A DNA stretch of 64,000 nt, from positions 144,002 to 208,001 of the forward strand of contig JBBPTG010000031.1 of assembly GCA_038093975.1 (NCBI GenBank). The letters are read 5' to 3'. The stretch is from Chalciporus piperatus. Taxonomy: Eukaryota; Basidiomycota; Agaricomycetes; Boletales; Boletaceae. A program made the translations under genes and the position numbers. Under the pieces are notes generated by a model. The model worked only from the letters and a program-made list of their open reading frames with translations. It was not told the DNA's origin and did no database searches. Of the stretch, positions 1 to 12,198 are shown one piece after another (within the stretch, counting starts at the first letter, position 1; the number at the start of each line of letters is the position of its first letter).

Positions 1-433
1 ACGTTGGCAGGGTAGGATGGGGAGGCGAAACAGTCTACAAGGGTTTCAAAAACGTATCAGCAATCGACATTCATGAATCCGCATATCCGCATAACACCCA
101 TGTATGCTCGCACACGTCTGCAGAAAGCACGAGGGCGAGGGCAAGGGTAGCCCGGATGCCGCGACCAAGAACGCGAGAAGCGAGAATACCTACCTGACCA
201 ACATCCAGCTCAGGAAACTGATATTCAAACTTTTCGATCTCGTCGTCCCCAGTCACCTTGACGTCGGTAAAGGTCTGACGGGGTGGACTCCCAAAATCAT
301 CAAAGGTAAAGCTGGAGGGCGGGGCAACTGCAGGTGCGGATGCGGCGGAGAAGGATGGAACGTCGCTTGAGCCGTCGAGTGAGATGTCTGGGAATGCAGA
401 CGCAGCGCTGTCAAAGTCAAAGTCGTCGTCCAT
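1..433 (-). CDS. Clathrin light chain, N-terminal part (gene runs off the window)
   Basis: Exon 1 is 194-433; it encodes an acidic start (MDDDFDFD), a Ser/Ala/Pro-rich stretch and the segment VTGDDEIEKFEYQFPELDV, which resembles the conserved N-terminal region of fungal clathrin light chains. A GTAGGT donor follows at 193 and a TTGTAG acceptor ends the intron at 35, so exon 2 (1-34) continues in frame with a Pro-rich linker (TVSPPHPTLPT). The heavy-chain-binding coiled coil lies outside the window. Light chains regulate assembly of clathrin coats on endocytic and Golgi vesicles. The start is the first ATG of the acidic N-terminus. Family assignment is from the motif only; another acidic trafficking protein cannot be fully excluded. 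Confidence 0.7.
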
Positions 434-677
434 CGTTGAGTATGGGTTACACTCGACGTCGTTGCTGTGCGTATCTCGGCCAAGTCACGTGATGGACAAC
501 AATTAAATGCCCAAGCACGAACTCCAGGGATGTTCAGCAGCATCATGAACCTGGATAGACACAAAAAACGATATATACACATTGAATGATTAAAACAGTT
601 CACTAAACCAAAGATTAGAAGCATAGATAAAGCCTAACATCTCCCCCGACCGTGAACAAATTCTGACTCTAGAAAGC

Positions 678-3160
678 TCAGGCTTCGAACTTCGATTTGA
701 ACGTTACATTCCCCTCCACTTCAACCATGATGACTTCTTCCGGAGACCACACACCGTTAGCATAACGAATATCCAGAGGTGCATAGTGAACCCCTGCCTG
801 AATCTCATCACGTTCGAGCTTATGGCTGTAGGTGGGCATGGTCAGTTGATGGGCTTTGCATCACAGTATAATGAACGGGCTCACTCCGTGACAAGATGAT
901 CCCTAATAATGCAGAAATTACGTGCGGACCCAACGTATCGTCTGCACAGCAGACAATGCGAGTCTTTGAGGTCACTCATCACGGAGCTGGGCTTCTCGAT
1001 CGCTTGAATGGCACTGATATGCTCGTCGCTTACGAGCTGCCATTCACCACTGCCCCATGTATGCCAACGGTGAACTGATGCATGATGTATCTATGGTTCA
1101 GGTCAATTCACAATCTCGCCATACCAATGAGGGATAGACTAACCGCAGTCCTCCACGGCATGGTCGCATGCAATCTGCAGGGTACACATTTCAATCGAGC
1201 ATTTCGTTGGTCCATGTCATCTGCGGTTGCAACGCTTGGATCCAGCCCACAAGTGCGGATGATGTTAAGGGCTTCGTCAACGAAGCTAATGCGGAACCGA
1301 GCCACGGTAGATCCAGTGGTTGGCTCTGACTCCGTCTGAAGATGTTGAGGATATTCGCGACAGTTCATGGTCCGTGAGAGGGCCTCTGAGTACGTGTATG
1401 CACCCGCACCATCCACACGAAACAGAGCACAGGCCAACTGCAGTCTACCAAACTCCCTTGGAGATAACCCTGCGGGGTACGTGGACTCACTGGTACTCGG
1501 CTTGCCCTGGTCTGGTGCAGTTTTTGAGGACCCAGAATCAAAAGAAATATTGATAAGCTCTACAAATTCCGTCAAAACCTTTTGCATCCACTCTTCGACA
1601 ATGCTGGGAAGTTGTGCGAATGCAGATGCATAATTGTCGTGCGGGCGTTCTTCTGGAGCCTTCGTAATGGAGCTGAAGGCAGGAAGGTTGGCGAGATCAG
1701 ATATGTATGGGATGATGAAGGATGGATTTAGATCATCTGATGGATTCTGCACAAAGCGCTTGTATTCGCTTGCTAAGACCCTTCGGCGAGACTGGTAAAC
1801 GGTGTTCTCGAGTCGACGATTTTTAAGATTGTTCATAATCCTGATCAAATTCGGAAGCATTGATTCCCAGTCTGTCCGACATCAACCATAACTCCAAGCT
1901 CACAAGAATATGCAGGAACGAACCTTTATCCTTGAGAGGCTTGGATGTCTTGAATGCGGTTGGAAAAGAATTCTTGATTGTGTATGTGCCATGATATCCA
2001 ATCTCAGCCTCATATCCACATTGGTCGAGCCGCTCAAAGATACTACACAAGTCACGTATCAGAGCTGTGGATTCCTTATGACGAACATAACGTACTTTCT
2101 TTCCCTAATGCGCCGGCGCTCGTCCAAGTCATTTCTGCGTTCCAGGGCTCGGACGCTTTGGTAATCTTGACAGTCGCTTGCATGCTGTCAAAATATTAGC
2201 GACTTTATTGGCGAAGATAGGTGAAACCGTCAGACCAGTTCTATCGCTAGATATTGTTCCTTCTGGTCTTGTAAAAATTGACTCTTGTCGGAAGATTTGT
2301 TGTACTCGTCCATAAACGAGTTCACCTGCTCCTTGTCATACCAATTCCCTGCTCCTACAAAATGATTCAGATCTTCACAAGAGAGCTTCTTCGAGCATGG
2401 CATCACATACCCTTCGCTAAGGTAAAATATTCATGGGCCAGAACATTTTGGCGAATGATTTCGTCGCAAGAATAATATGGAATGAATCTGTGTTGAACAT
2501 AAATTATGAGTCCCAGGGGCGGAGTTGGACCATCAATGACTTCTCAAATACTCACCTTTCAAGTCTGCACCCAGGACAATACCTCCGTCGCATTTTCCAA
2601 AAAATGGTTTGAGCATATTTTCCGCACCCCTGTGTTTATGTTAAATCCTTTCCAATAAGCGACTAAACCGTAGTTACGTGGCAACGAGCATAGAACACGA
2701 GGTTCGCGTACTCCGGCTCAGTCAAGTCAGATGGGCAGTCGGGTAGGTACCCGACCTGACCGCGGGCGGTTTTCCACACGAAAGTAGAGGATTTGTCCAT
2801 CAATAGAGTTCTGAGCGACTTGCACGTGCGTGATAGATTCAGGAGGTCGATAGGATGGATGTACTCAGCAATCTAGGGTGGCGGCTCGACCGTTGAGCGA
2901 GACACAGGAAACACGGGGGAAAAGGGACGAACGAGGAATAAGACATCTAGGTTGAGTTGGCATAGCTCCTTTCCGCCTCGTCGGCTCTTCGAGGAGGCCA
3001 CCTTTTTCGCCGTCTTGCGAGTCTGTCGGCGGCGTTTCTTTGGCACCCGATCATCCTCGTCCGAAGATTCTAAGGCTAGTGCAATAGAAGCCTTGATTGA
3101 TGTTGATCCAACGACGTCGGGATCCTCGATTTTCCTTTTCGCTAACCTGGTTTGGACCAT
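678..3160 (-). CDS. F-box domain protein with C-terminal Cys/His-rich region
   Basis: This multi-exon gene can be reassembled in one frame. Exon 1 (2933-3160) carries a basic, nuclear-signal-like stretch (KKRRRQTRKTAKK) and LNLDVLFL; exon 2 (2678-2872) continues it as an F-box (IAEYIHPIDLLNLSRTCKSL); exon 3 (2556-2629) has a CxxC element (CGKYAQ...RRRYCPGC). Later exons give a charged helical region (RRRIRERK), an IFERLDQCGYE segment and the long exon covering about 1108-1850. The C-terminus has paired motifs CVPCR...WRTAV, then HRWHTWG, CLLCRR and DHL...H, suggesting metal binding. The last exon ends with TGA at 678. F-box proteins are substrate receptors of SCF ubiquitin ligases; this architecture recurs as a large family in Agaricomycetes, but the substrate is unknown. 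It is head-to-head with GEP4, with 130 bp between the start codons. Confidence 0.8.
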
Positions 3161-3290
3161 TGTCGTCGAGAGTGTGGTTAGGGGGAAAAAGGGGTTTGAC
3201 CGAAACGCGTCAAGTTATATTAGTAGTTTGGCTTTGTTTGTCACCTGTAGTGACCTTGGTTTGGCTGTGATTCCAATCAATCCTCTCGAT
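3161..3290. promoter_or_regulatory. Compact bidirectional promoter, F-box gene / GEP4
   Basis: Only 130 bp separates the ATG of the F-box gene (minus) from the ATG of GEP4 (plus), so both promoters and both 5' UTRs must share this stretch or overlap coding sequence. I see no convincing TATA box in it. Confidence 0.4.
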
Positions 3291-4282
3291 ATGCCTTTGA
3301 ACGTTCCAGGATTATTAGTACCCTTCCAGCTCATCTGGAATCCGCGTGTAGTTCTCCCTCATGTCATTGTTTCAGGTCAGATCGTGAATTTTGAGGTTTT
3401 TAGTTGACTCACGTGGTTTTGTTCCTCACAGCAAAGACATTCGCCAGCTAGACTTCTTAGCATTAAGAAGGGCAGGATATCGGGGTGCTGTTTTTGACAA
3501 GGACAATTGCTTGGTGACTCTCTCCGAGGTGCACTTGATTCTACCAGCTGACGGATGTCCTACCGCGACTAGACGATACCGTACAAAGATCCGCTCGTTC
3601 CACAATTACAGGTTCGTCTATTTGATGCGTGTAGACATTTTTCTGTACCTCGCTATAGGATGCCTGGGAGGAATGTCGGGACGTCTTTGGCGAAGGAAAT
3701 GTCCTCATTGTGAGCAATTCCGCCGGTACGAAACACGATGCTGGGCAAGTTCAAGTAAGCTGTTCGACGTTGTACGAAGCAGCACATTCTGAAACGTCCT
3801 TCTAGGCAGAATCCGTTTCGCATCACCTCTCTGTTCCAGTTCTACGGCATAACTCGCCAAAGCCTGCGTATTCGTGCATAAACAATATCCGTGCCTATTT
3901 TTCGACACTTCGTGTGCCGATCAAGGACGAAGAATTGTTGGTCGTCGGAGACCGCATATTCACCGATGTTGTGATGGCGAACCGAATGCGACGACGCATC
4001 AAGTCCATTTCCGGACGAACAGACCCGGAAAAACAACTGTCTTCGGAGCCTGAGCTCGAGAATTATGGCCCGTTGGCGATATGGACTACTGGAGTCTGGG
4101 AGAGGGAGAGTATGGTGGTTCGCTGGTTGGAGAAGAAAGTGGTGGATATGGTCACGCACTTCACTGCCGATACGGCGAGGCAGGCAACCTTCCAAAAAGC
4201 GTTCACAAAGCCTCTTCCCCCGCAGCCAGAAAAGGAGGAGACTATCCTGACCAAGGTCTGGCACACCCTATATAGAAAGTAG
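3291..4282 (+). CDS. GEP4: Mitochondrial phosphatidylglycerophosphatase GEP4 (HAD superfamily)
   Basis: Five exons join in frame: 3291-3375, 3437-3513, 3573-3611, 3659-3754 and 3806-4282. GEP4-type enzymes dephosphorylate phosphatidylglycerophosphate to phosphatidylglycerol on the matrix side of the inner membrane, a step in cardiolipin synthesis. The protein begins MPLNVPGLLVPF, then has the HAD motif I form typical of this family (FDKDNCLT, with the nucleophile Asp), motif II in LIVSNSAGT, and the distal GDRIFTDVVMANRM motif with the acidic pair. WTTGVWERE and a C-terminal helical segment follow. Length of about 213 aa is normal for the family. The start is the first ATG giving this N-terminus. 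It is followed 200 bp downstream by another mitochondrial gene, the ABC transporter, on the same strand. Confidence 0.9.
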
Positions 4283-4482
4283 TACATGTTTTCTCCATAA
4301 TTGATGCAGTGTTTTGTCCTTCCTCTCCAATGCGCGAGTCACGTGTTGACCTTGCGTGTCTGATCGGCCCGCGGAGGCATACTTCGATTCCCTCCACTCA
4401 TTAGGACGTTTTCCGTCGTCTCCCCGTCTACATTTCGTGTTCATATTCTCATGTTTTATCTGGTCTGACCTCGACCAAACCA

Positions 4483-7252
4483 ATGCTCGGGTTGTACGCG
4501 CCAAACCTCGCAAGGCATCAGATGCTGGCGTCATACCGCCTTGCTCCCCGCCCGCTTTCGCACCGGCCACCAAAGTATGTGGTCTCAAAGCCTTCTCGGT
4601 CCGCTGTGCTCTTCCCGATACCACGAAATGTCCTCCTACGACACTTTGCAACTCAACCGACGCAGCCCGCGCCTGCAAAGCGTTCGCTGCTCTCTCGGTT
4701 CCTTCCACGCGCTTTCCAGCCATCTCCTGGCTCGGGTTCGTCACTTCGCAAAGTCATCGCACTCGCCAAGCCCGAGAAGAAGCCTCTGATGATCGCGATA
4801 TGTCTCCTCTTCGTTTCTTCGTCCGTGGCCATGACCATTCCTCTCACCGTCGGAAAACTGATCGACTTTTTCTCTACGGCTAATCCGGTGAGTATATATA
4901 TCTGTGTCCGTGATGGGTCGGGTGCTGACGTTTACAATCGCGGGGGCAAGCACATACCTTATGGGCTGTCGATGTACCAGGCATCGGGGATACTCCTCGT
5001 GGCGTTCACAACAGGTGCTGCGTGCAACGCAGCCCGATCATTTCTCATGCGTATGTCAGGTATGTCGCGTCATTCTAGTTACTGCATATTGGCCAGGTGC
5101 TCATGGAGATCAGGTCAGCGTATAGTTGCACGGCTGCGCGAACGGACATATGAGGCCGCTCTTAGGCAGGAGGTTGAGTTCGTCGAGAAGGGGGAGGGTG
5201 ACGTCCTTAGCAGACTCAGCTCTGATTCGAGCGTTGTCGGTGAAAGGTGATTTATTGGATGAACCCTTCTCTTTCAGTTACTGAAGGTGTGGCTTTCGAC
5301 AGTGTCACTCAGAATCTCTCGGATGGTCTTCGTGCAGTCATCATGTCATCCGTTGGACGTGAGTGGTTTTTTGCATTCTTTACTGGTGTAACTCATACCG
5401 CGTGAATGCAGTCGGTGCTATGTTCTATATTTCACCTACACTAACATTTATGATGCTCGGAATCGTCCCTCCGGTTTCTCTCGGGGCGGTGAGTTTTCTC
5501 CCTGAGGCTTGACCTTTTTTTCCTAAGTAACTCATGGGACTGTTTCCAGGTATATTACGGTCGGTACCTAAAGAAACTTTCCAACCAGTCCCAAGAGGCG
5601 GTCGGTGAGATGACCAAGGTAGCTCAAGAGGCTCTGTCTGCCCTTCGAACCGTCCAGGCCTTCAACGCGCATGAGCAAGAACAATCGAAGTTCCGCCATC
5701 GCATCAACCATGTGCTCGCCCTCGCACGCAAAGAAGCCATCGCAAGTGGCATCTTCTTTGGATCAACAGGCTGGAGTGGGAACATGACGATTCTCGGCCT
5801 GTTAGGATATGGTGAGTCTGGATGTGACGTTGACCGACTTGCTGATAGTCTCTAGGTGGCACGCTCGTTTCACAGGGGGCGATTACCGTTGGAGACCTGA
5901 CGAGTTTGTTGCTCTACACGGCATACGTCGGGAATGGTCTTCAGATGCTCACGTGAGATTTTTTTTCTCTTGGGTTCTTGTACTTTGAAATGACAAGGAA
6001 CATCTAGTGGATTTTTCGTGCGTACGCCCCTTCGTGCACTCTAGGCAAGGTACTGAAAAGTACGTCTCATGTGACCCCTATAGTCTTCGATCATGCGTGG
6101 TATCGGTGCCGGCACCCGAATATTTGAGCTCTTGGATCGTAAGCCTGCGATCGTGCCGAACCAAGGGATCCAAGTGGATCCTTCGCGACGTGGTGTGATT
6201 AGATTTGAGAACGTTGGGTTCGAATATCCGAGCCGTAAGGGCGTACAGATTTTGGATGAGTTCAACCTCGAGATTGGCGTCGGGGAGAACGTGGCAATCG
6301 TGTGAGTATATCCGGTTATTTGAGAGGGATTCCTTTTCCATTGATAATTTTTGGACTGTCAATTGACTGATTGTGCAGTGGGAGGAGCGGTAGTGGCAAG
6401 TCTTCCATACAGTCGCTTCTCCTTCGGTACTACGATCCCGTGAGGGGCAAGGTAACGTTTGACGGTCAAGGTGCGTTCGCACTCAAGTCATGGACGCTGG
6501 TAACGCTGATCGCCTTTCGCAGACATTAGAGAGTTTGAGCCAAGCTCATGGAGAAACATCATTGGGATCGTGCCTCAGGTACGTCGTCCACCAAGCGCAT
6601 TACACAGCGACTATATGCGTGCTCACGTCCACGCCAGGATCCCGTTTTGTTCACGGGAACAATCGCATCTAACATTGCCTTTGGCCACCCCGCAACCCGC
6701 GAACAAATCGAGGACGCTGCCCTACAGGCTAACTGCGAATTCATCCGGGGCATGCCCAAAGGGTTCGATACCGAGAGTACGCCCTCCCCTTCCTTCCCTT
6801 CTGCCATGCTCACCTCCCCACTCACTCACAGTCGGCCGACTCAGCCTCAGCGGCGGACAACGCCAACGTCTCGCCATCGCCCGTGCTCTCCTCAAGAAAC
6901 CCGCCATCCTCGCACTCGACGAAGCGACGAGCGCATTGGACGCGACCAGTGAGCATCGGGTGAACGATGCAATTGATAAGATTCTTGCGGGACGGACGAC
7001 AACGTGTATAATTGTTGCGCATCGGTTGTCGACGATCGCGAGAGCGGAGAGGATCGTTGTCTTGGAGGGTGAGTGGGTTCTGGGGGTGTCGTCGTATCAG
7101 TGGGCTGACGGTTCCTTTTTTTACACCTTGTTGTAGACGGCCGGATAACGGAGTCGGGAACATACCGTCAGCTCGTGAACCAAAAGGACTCGCGGTTCCG
7201 TGCACTCATGGCTGCCCAGCTGAGCGCCGCCGAAAGTGGGATCGAGGTATAA
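4483..7252 (+). CDS. Mitochondrial ABC half-transporter, Mdl1/ABCB10-like
   Basis: A multi-exon gene encoding one transmembrane domain followed by one nucleotide-binding domain. The N-terminus is rich in Arg, Ser and Pro ([11 protein letters not shown]), as expected for a mitochondrial presequence, followed by hydrophobic segments ([32 protein letters not shown]). The cytoplasmic-loop region [17 protein letters not shown] and FNAHEQE are typical of the ABCB family. The NBD shows Walker A (GRSGSGKSS, near 6380), Q-loop (IVPQDPVLF, split by an intron), the signature [16 protein letters not shown] (about 6840-6890), Walker B plus catalytic Glu ([12 protein letters not shown]) and the H-loop (IIVAHRLST). 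Family members export peptides or other solutes from the matrix as homodimers. The final exon ends with TAA at 7250-7252. The exact splicing of some 5' exons was not fully traced; the family is clear. Confidence 0.88.
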
Positions 7253-9027
7253 GGTACGTTCTTGGGCGGTTGAGGAGAGCGAATCTTTTTGACAATTTCA
7301 ATCTTCCAGGTCGGATTGACTATGGGACGAGCGATCATGGATCAAGGATTTCAGATATTTTAGACTCGCCAATAGATCGGTGTATTTATCATCATACTAG
7401 TCACATCACAAGCAAGTTCACTGGAGCACTGAGCTTGATGCTCAATACCGTCCCGCGGTCATTCGGCAGATGTCGAGAGAACTGACATATGTTGGCACAC
7501 GCGCGATCGATGTTATTCAGCATTCCAACTCGATAGTATTAATACTCAACCTAGTTCGCACCCGCTCTCTTTCCTCATCCATCTGGTTGAGGAACCGAGC
7601 GGGTGAGTATCTTATCATCTTCGTATCGTATGTCGGACACTGATCAGTACTAGTTGACGTGTCCTTATCCATCTGGTTGAGGAACAGAGCGGTTGACGTG
7701 TCCTAGTCTTTACAACATATACGAAAGTACGTGCTATATCTCCGACGTGCTGAGCTTTCTTGTATTTCTATCTGGTTGAACGCGGACGAAATTCAGGACG
7801 TGCCCCAATTCCTTGCTTGTCGACCCGGATCAACACGCTCGGCCTCGACTTCGTTACTATCGGACCACAACTTTGGTGTAAGCACGCTGGCTTACTTACC
7901 AGGTCCCGTAACTAATACATATACCGTCCGTGCTACTGAATGCTAGCAATTCACTATCTCCGCCTTTTGGCGCGGCGGTCTGGCTGCTAATATTTGGCCC
8001 ATTCAACACTCATCTACAGCTTCAGTGAACTGGGAACTAAAAATGAAAGCTCACATGATACGCATCTGTTGGTTCCACCAAGGGTTTTAATTATATAATT
8101 TTTCTCATAGTGCAAGTCCGTAGCCACAATTACTCGCTCGACGAAACCTCTACCCCGTGGGAGGCCCCCGTGGGTCCTGCAACTTGTAGGGTGCCTGATT
8201 TTTGAATCCGACATAATCCTTTGTGGGTACAGCGAGAAGCGGGACCCAGTGGCAACGCGACTTTCTGTGACACGCCAACCTCGCGGAAGCCAAATCTCTT
8301 TGCCACCACCTTGATCAAACCTTCGCTGATCCGAATCTCGCGGTCATTCGACGGATGTCACCGAGACTCGTGAGGACTGACGTACACAGACGTACACGCG
8401 CTATATCGCCGTCGTCCCTTATCGCATGGACAGTGACGGTTGACCGTGGTTTCACCCAAATTCGATATTGTACATACCTTGATTCAACCATTGACCCGCG
8501 CGCTTCGTGCCCATCTTTCCAGCAGCCTGGGACAACAGTCGGGCAACGGTCTCACCCAAAGTCACAGCATTCTTCTGGCATGTGACATACTCTGATTTTT
8601 GATCATGATGATGAGCTCAGTTGACGCATCCACAGCTTGTATACCCACAATTTGGGCCTCTTTTAGAAACAGGGATATTTTCAGTTTTTAGTTATCATTT
8701 GCCCTCTCACGAACACCGAGCTCGACGTTTTCGATTGAGAATGTTTCTGATCGTCTGCCCCTTGACTCGAGTCACCACAACGGGTGCCTTGGCTTAGAGG
8801 GATCGACTTTCCCTTACAGGGTCCCGACCTCATGGTCATCCGGCCCTTTCTTGCAATAGTTACGAGAAAGCGCGGTAAAACACAATTTACAAAGGCGCGT
8901 GGTACTCCGATGTGACACCTGGAGACCTCTTTACCATCCCATCTCACTTTTCCCCTCCCACCGTCTCGCCCATAAAGATCCCTGAGGGGTGCAAGTATAG
9001 CCCCAAGATTTCTGCCCTCGTTCCGCT
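7253..9027. other. Intergenic region with short repeated motifs
   Basis: About 1.8 kb without a convincing gene between the ABC transporter and sedolisin 1. A 20-odd-base motif built on ATCCATCTGGTTGAGGAAC followed by GAGCGG occurs near 7578 and again near 7667, with a weaker third version near 7767. A second pair of similar stretches begins with CGCGGTCATTCG near 7452 and 8338. The distal part should contain the sedolisin promoter. Confidence 0.4.
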
Positions 9028-11449
9028 ATGAGGTCTCTCCTCTCCTTCGTCGTACTTAGTCTCGGTCTTCTCGCGGCCACAGAGCCCCTTCTCTCCCCCT
9101 ACAGGCTCCATGAGAAGCGTAATGCTATCCCTGCAGGATGGACTCTGAAACGCAGACATGACGCTAGCATGGTCATCCCTCTGCGCTTTGCCCTGAGCCA
9201 GAGGAACCTCGATGACATCGACACCTACCTCATGGAAGTGTCGCACCCCAAGTCCGAGAAATATGGCAAGCACTGGTCTGCGAGCGAGGTTCTTCACAAA
9301 TTCGCACCCAGCGACGAGACTATCGAGGCAGTCCGATCATGGCTCACGAACAGCGGCATCGAAAGTGACCGCATCAAGTTGACGCCTAACAAGGGTTGGA
9401 TCGAAGTTAGCGCAACCATCGGGGAGGCAGAAAGTCTCCTTCAGACCGAGTACAACCTCTACGGTCACGGCTCTGGAAATGAGCACATTGGTCAGTACAT
9501 ATCATATTTGGCTTTGTCAATTCCGTGAAAACTGATGATTGTAAAATTTAGCGTGCGAGTCTTACCATCTCCCTGAGCACATTGTTCCCCATGTGGACTT
9601 TGTCACGCCTACCGTGCACTTTGATGCTAAATTGACTCGTCGCGATACTGCCGCTGAACCCGCCAATGCCATTGGAAGAGCGGGTGTTACAAGCGGACCA
9701 AAGACTATCAGCAAGTTCGAGGGTGCAATCCCGACTGATCTTACAACGTGCAATGAATATATCACACTCGACTGCTTGCGTGCGCTCTACGGCCTCGACT
9801 ACACGCTCCGTGCGACCGCGCATAACAGCTATGGAATTGGTGAGCGAATAGCTCGTCCTCCAAATCATCTGACTGACAGTCCTATGGCACAGTTGAGTAC
9901 AGTCCCCAGGCTTACCTGCAAACTGACTTGGACATGTTCTTCGGAAACTTCTCTCCGCATCTCTATGGCATATCACCTCACATGGTTTCCATCGATGGAG
10001 GTAAAGGAATCCGCTCTATGTACATTTGAACGTCGATGTCAACCCCTCGCAGGCTACGCGCAAACAACGTACCAGAACTGGACCTACAACGTCGAATCTG
10101 ACCTCGACCTCGAGTATGCTATGGGTCTCCTCGGCCCCTCGCAAACGGTGACTCTGTACCAAGCTGGTGACGTGGTTGAGGGTCAGTCACCAGTGCACAT
10201 ACCACGCACCGTAAAATTGATGTTCGCTTTTCTAGGTGCTTCCTTCAACAATTTCCTCGATGCCCTCGATGGCAGTTACTGCACGTTCGAAGGTGGTGAC
10301 GACCCGATCCAGGACGCCCCCTACCCCGATCCATCCCCTGGAGGATACGAACGTCAGTCTACATATTCGTGTTCATCGCCGATCGGTTGGACTCACTTCA
10401 CCCAAAGATCCTCAGGACTGCGGAACTGTCAAGCCCGCATACGTTATCTCGACCTCGTACTCATACAACGAAGCCGACCTCACCCCATTCTATACTGCAC
10501 GTCAATGCGCGGAGTATGCCAAGCTCGGTCTCATGGGTACCACCGTCCTCTACAGTTCCAGTGATCACGGTGTTGCCGGCCACGGTGGTCGTTGTTTGAA
10601 CCCAGATGGTACGTCGAGATCTATCTCCTGCCTATCGCTGCTGTTCTAACCCCTCGATATTTAGGAACTCAAACATTAAACGGAACGATGTTTAACCCCA
10701 CCTTCCCAGGAGGGTGCCCATACATTACTTCCGTGGGTGCTACCATGATCGCACCGACCTCCACGGTCTATGAACCCGAGGTGGCTTGTAACTCAGAAAT
10801 CTATTCTGGTGGTGGATTCAGCAACTACTTCGCTATGCCCGACTACCAGAAGAGTGCTGTCGAGCATTACTTGGCTAACTACTCCCCTGACTACCCCGCA
10901 ACCATGTGGAACTCTTCTGGAGTGGTGCGTTTCGTTCGATCAGTGCTTACTGGGATGCGCTCTGACGCAAGTTCTTAGTCCCGCGCCTTCCCTGATATCT
11001 CCGCTAACGGTGCAAGGTATATCGTGGCTGTATGTTTAATTTTCCTCATCCACCCCTCTGGATGCTGAGAATCGTGCTCGTAATGCTAGGCTGACGGAGG
11101 GTTCTTGCTCGTCAACGGAACCTCCTGCTCTGCTCCGGTTAGCGGCGCGATCTTTACCATGATCAACGATGCTCGTCTAGCGGCCGGCAAATCCTCCATT
11201 GGATTCATTAACCCAACGGTGAGTCACGCTCAGTCTCTCACCCTTCCTCACGCTTGGACATGTCAATGACACGCTATCTGGCAGATCTACTCGCACGGCT
11301 TCGCTGGCTTGTTCAATGACATCACCATGGGCAACAACCCAGGATGTGGAACGAACGGGTTCAACGCGGCACCCGGTTGGGATCCTGTCACTGGTCTCGG
11401 AACTCCCAACCTCCCCAAGTTGATTTCTGCATGGCTCGAGCTTCCTTGA
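9028..11449 (+). CDS. Secreted sedolisin-family serine-carboxyl peptidase (S53) 1
   Basis: A multi-exon gene for a pre-pro-peptidase. The N-terminus (MRSLLSFVVLSLGLLAATEP) is a signal peptide, followed by a pro-kumamolisin activation domain (IPLRFALSQRNLDDIDTYL, YGKHWSASEV). The sedolisin Glu/Asp pair lies in VESDLDLEYAMG (Glu codon at 10094, Asp codon at 10106), the oxyanion Asp in YSSSDHGVAG, and the catalytic Ser in NGTSCSAPV (codon at 11123). The C-terminal Ca-binding-type region has FPDISANGA and [12 protein letters not shown]. Such enzymes are acid proteases or tripeptidyl peptidases used for extracellular protein digestion at low pH. The gene ends at TGA 11447-11449. It is a paralogue of the gene at 43009, with matching intron positions in several places. 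All catalytic residues are present, so it should be active. Confidence 0.93.
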
Positions 11450-12198
11450 GAATTATCGAAAGACCACGATGTAAAACATGGATTCTGACCATGTGTATGT
11501 TTTAGGCGGGGGGGGGGCATGTATATTTTGCCCAGATCGGAGAATACTATGTCCGACTTTTGGTGTGACCATGGCGTACTGTCCACGCGACGAACGATAC
11601 GCTTCTCGCGGTATCATTGCCGCTCACTTGAGAACGCGACAGGGAATTCACCAACTAGTCCATGAACTCGTTTATCGAAGTTGTTGCTCATCAACAAGTA
11701 CTAAACTACCGCAGAAGCGTTGTGAGTACTAGAAGAGAGGCCGATAAACTCATGATCAAGAAAAATGATGCACCATAGTCTGGTGACGCAGGTGCTGGAC
11801 CTGGACAGCATAATGCAACGCAAGCGTTGACCGGCGAACTGTCTGGCTTCTCACCGTCTCGGAAGAACCCCTGATCTTGGCGTGTCATACTGTGGGAGCT
11901 GCCCTTGAATGATGAGCCAAATGAGTTGTCGACTTGGGCTCAATCTGAGACGGCCTATCTGTGCGAGGATCCGGAACGGAGGAGAACCAAAATTTTCACT
12001 TCCTAGCTGCGCCGACTCGATCGATGTCATCCCTCCATTTGTTTTGCATCCGCGAAAGCTTGAATCGATAACGCAACGAGAGGGACACTATCCTACACAT
12101 TACAGGCTACACCCAAACCGACGTAACGTATATGCGTGATTGTTTGTATTGAAAATAATACAGACACGGCAGAGAAAAGGAAAACCATCCAGTCGCCG
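11450..12198. other. Intergenic region, no gene seen
   Basis: Convergent 3' flanks of sedolisin 1 (+) and the membrane-protein gene (-). It holds a run of nine or more G near 11507. No reading frame here shows gene-like structure. Confidence 0.4.
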
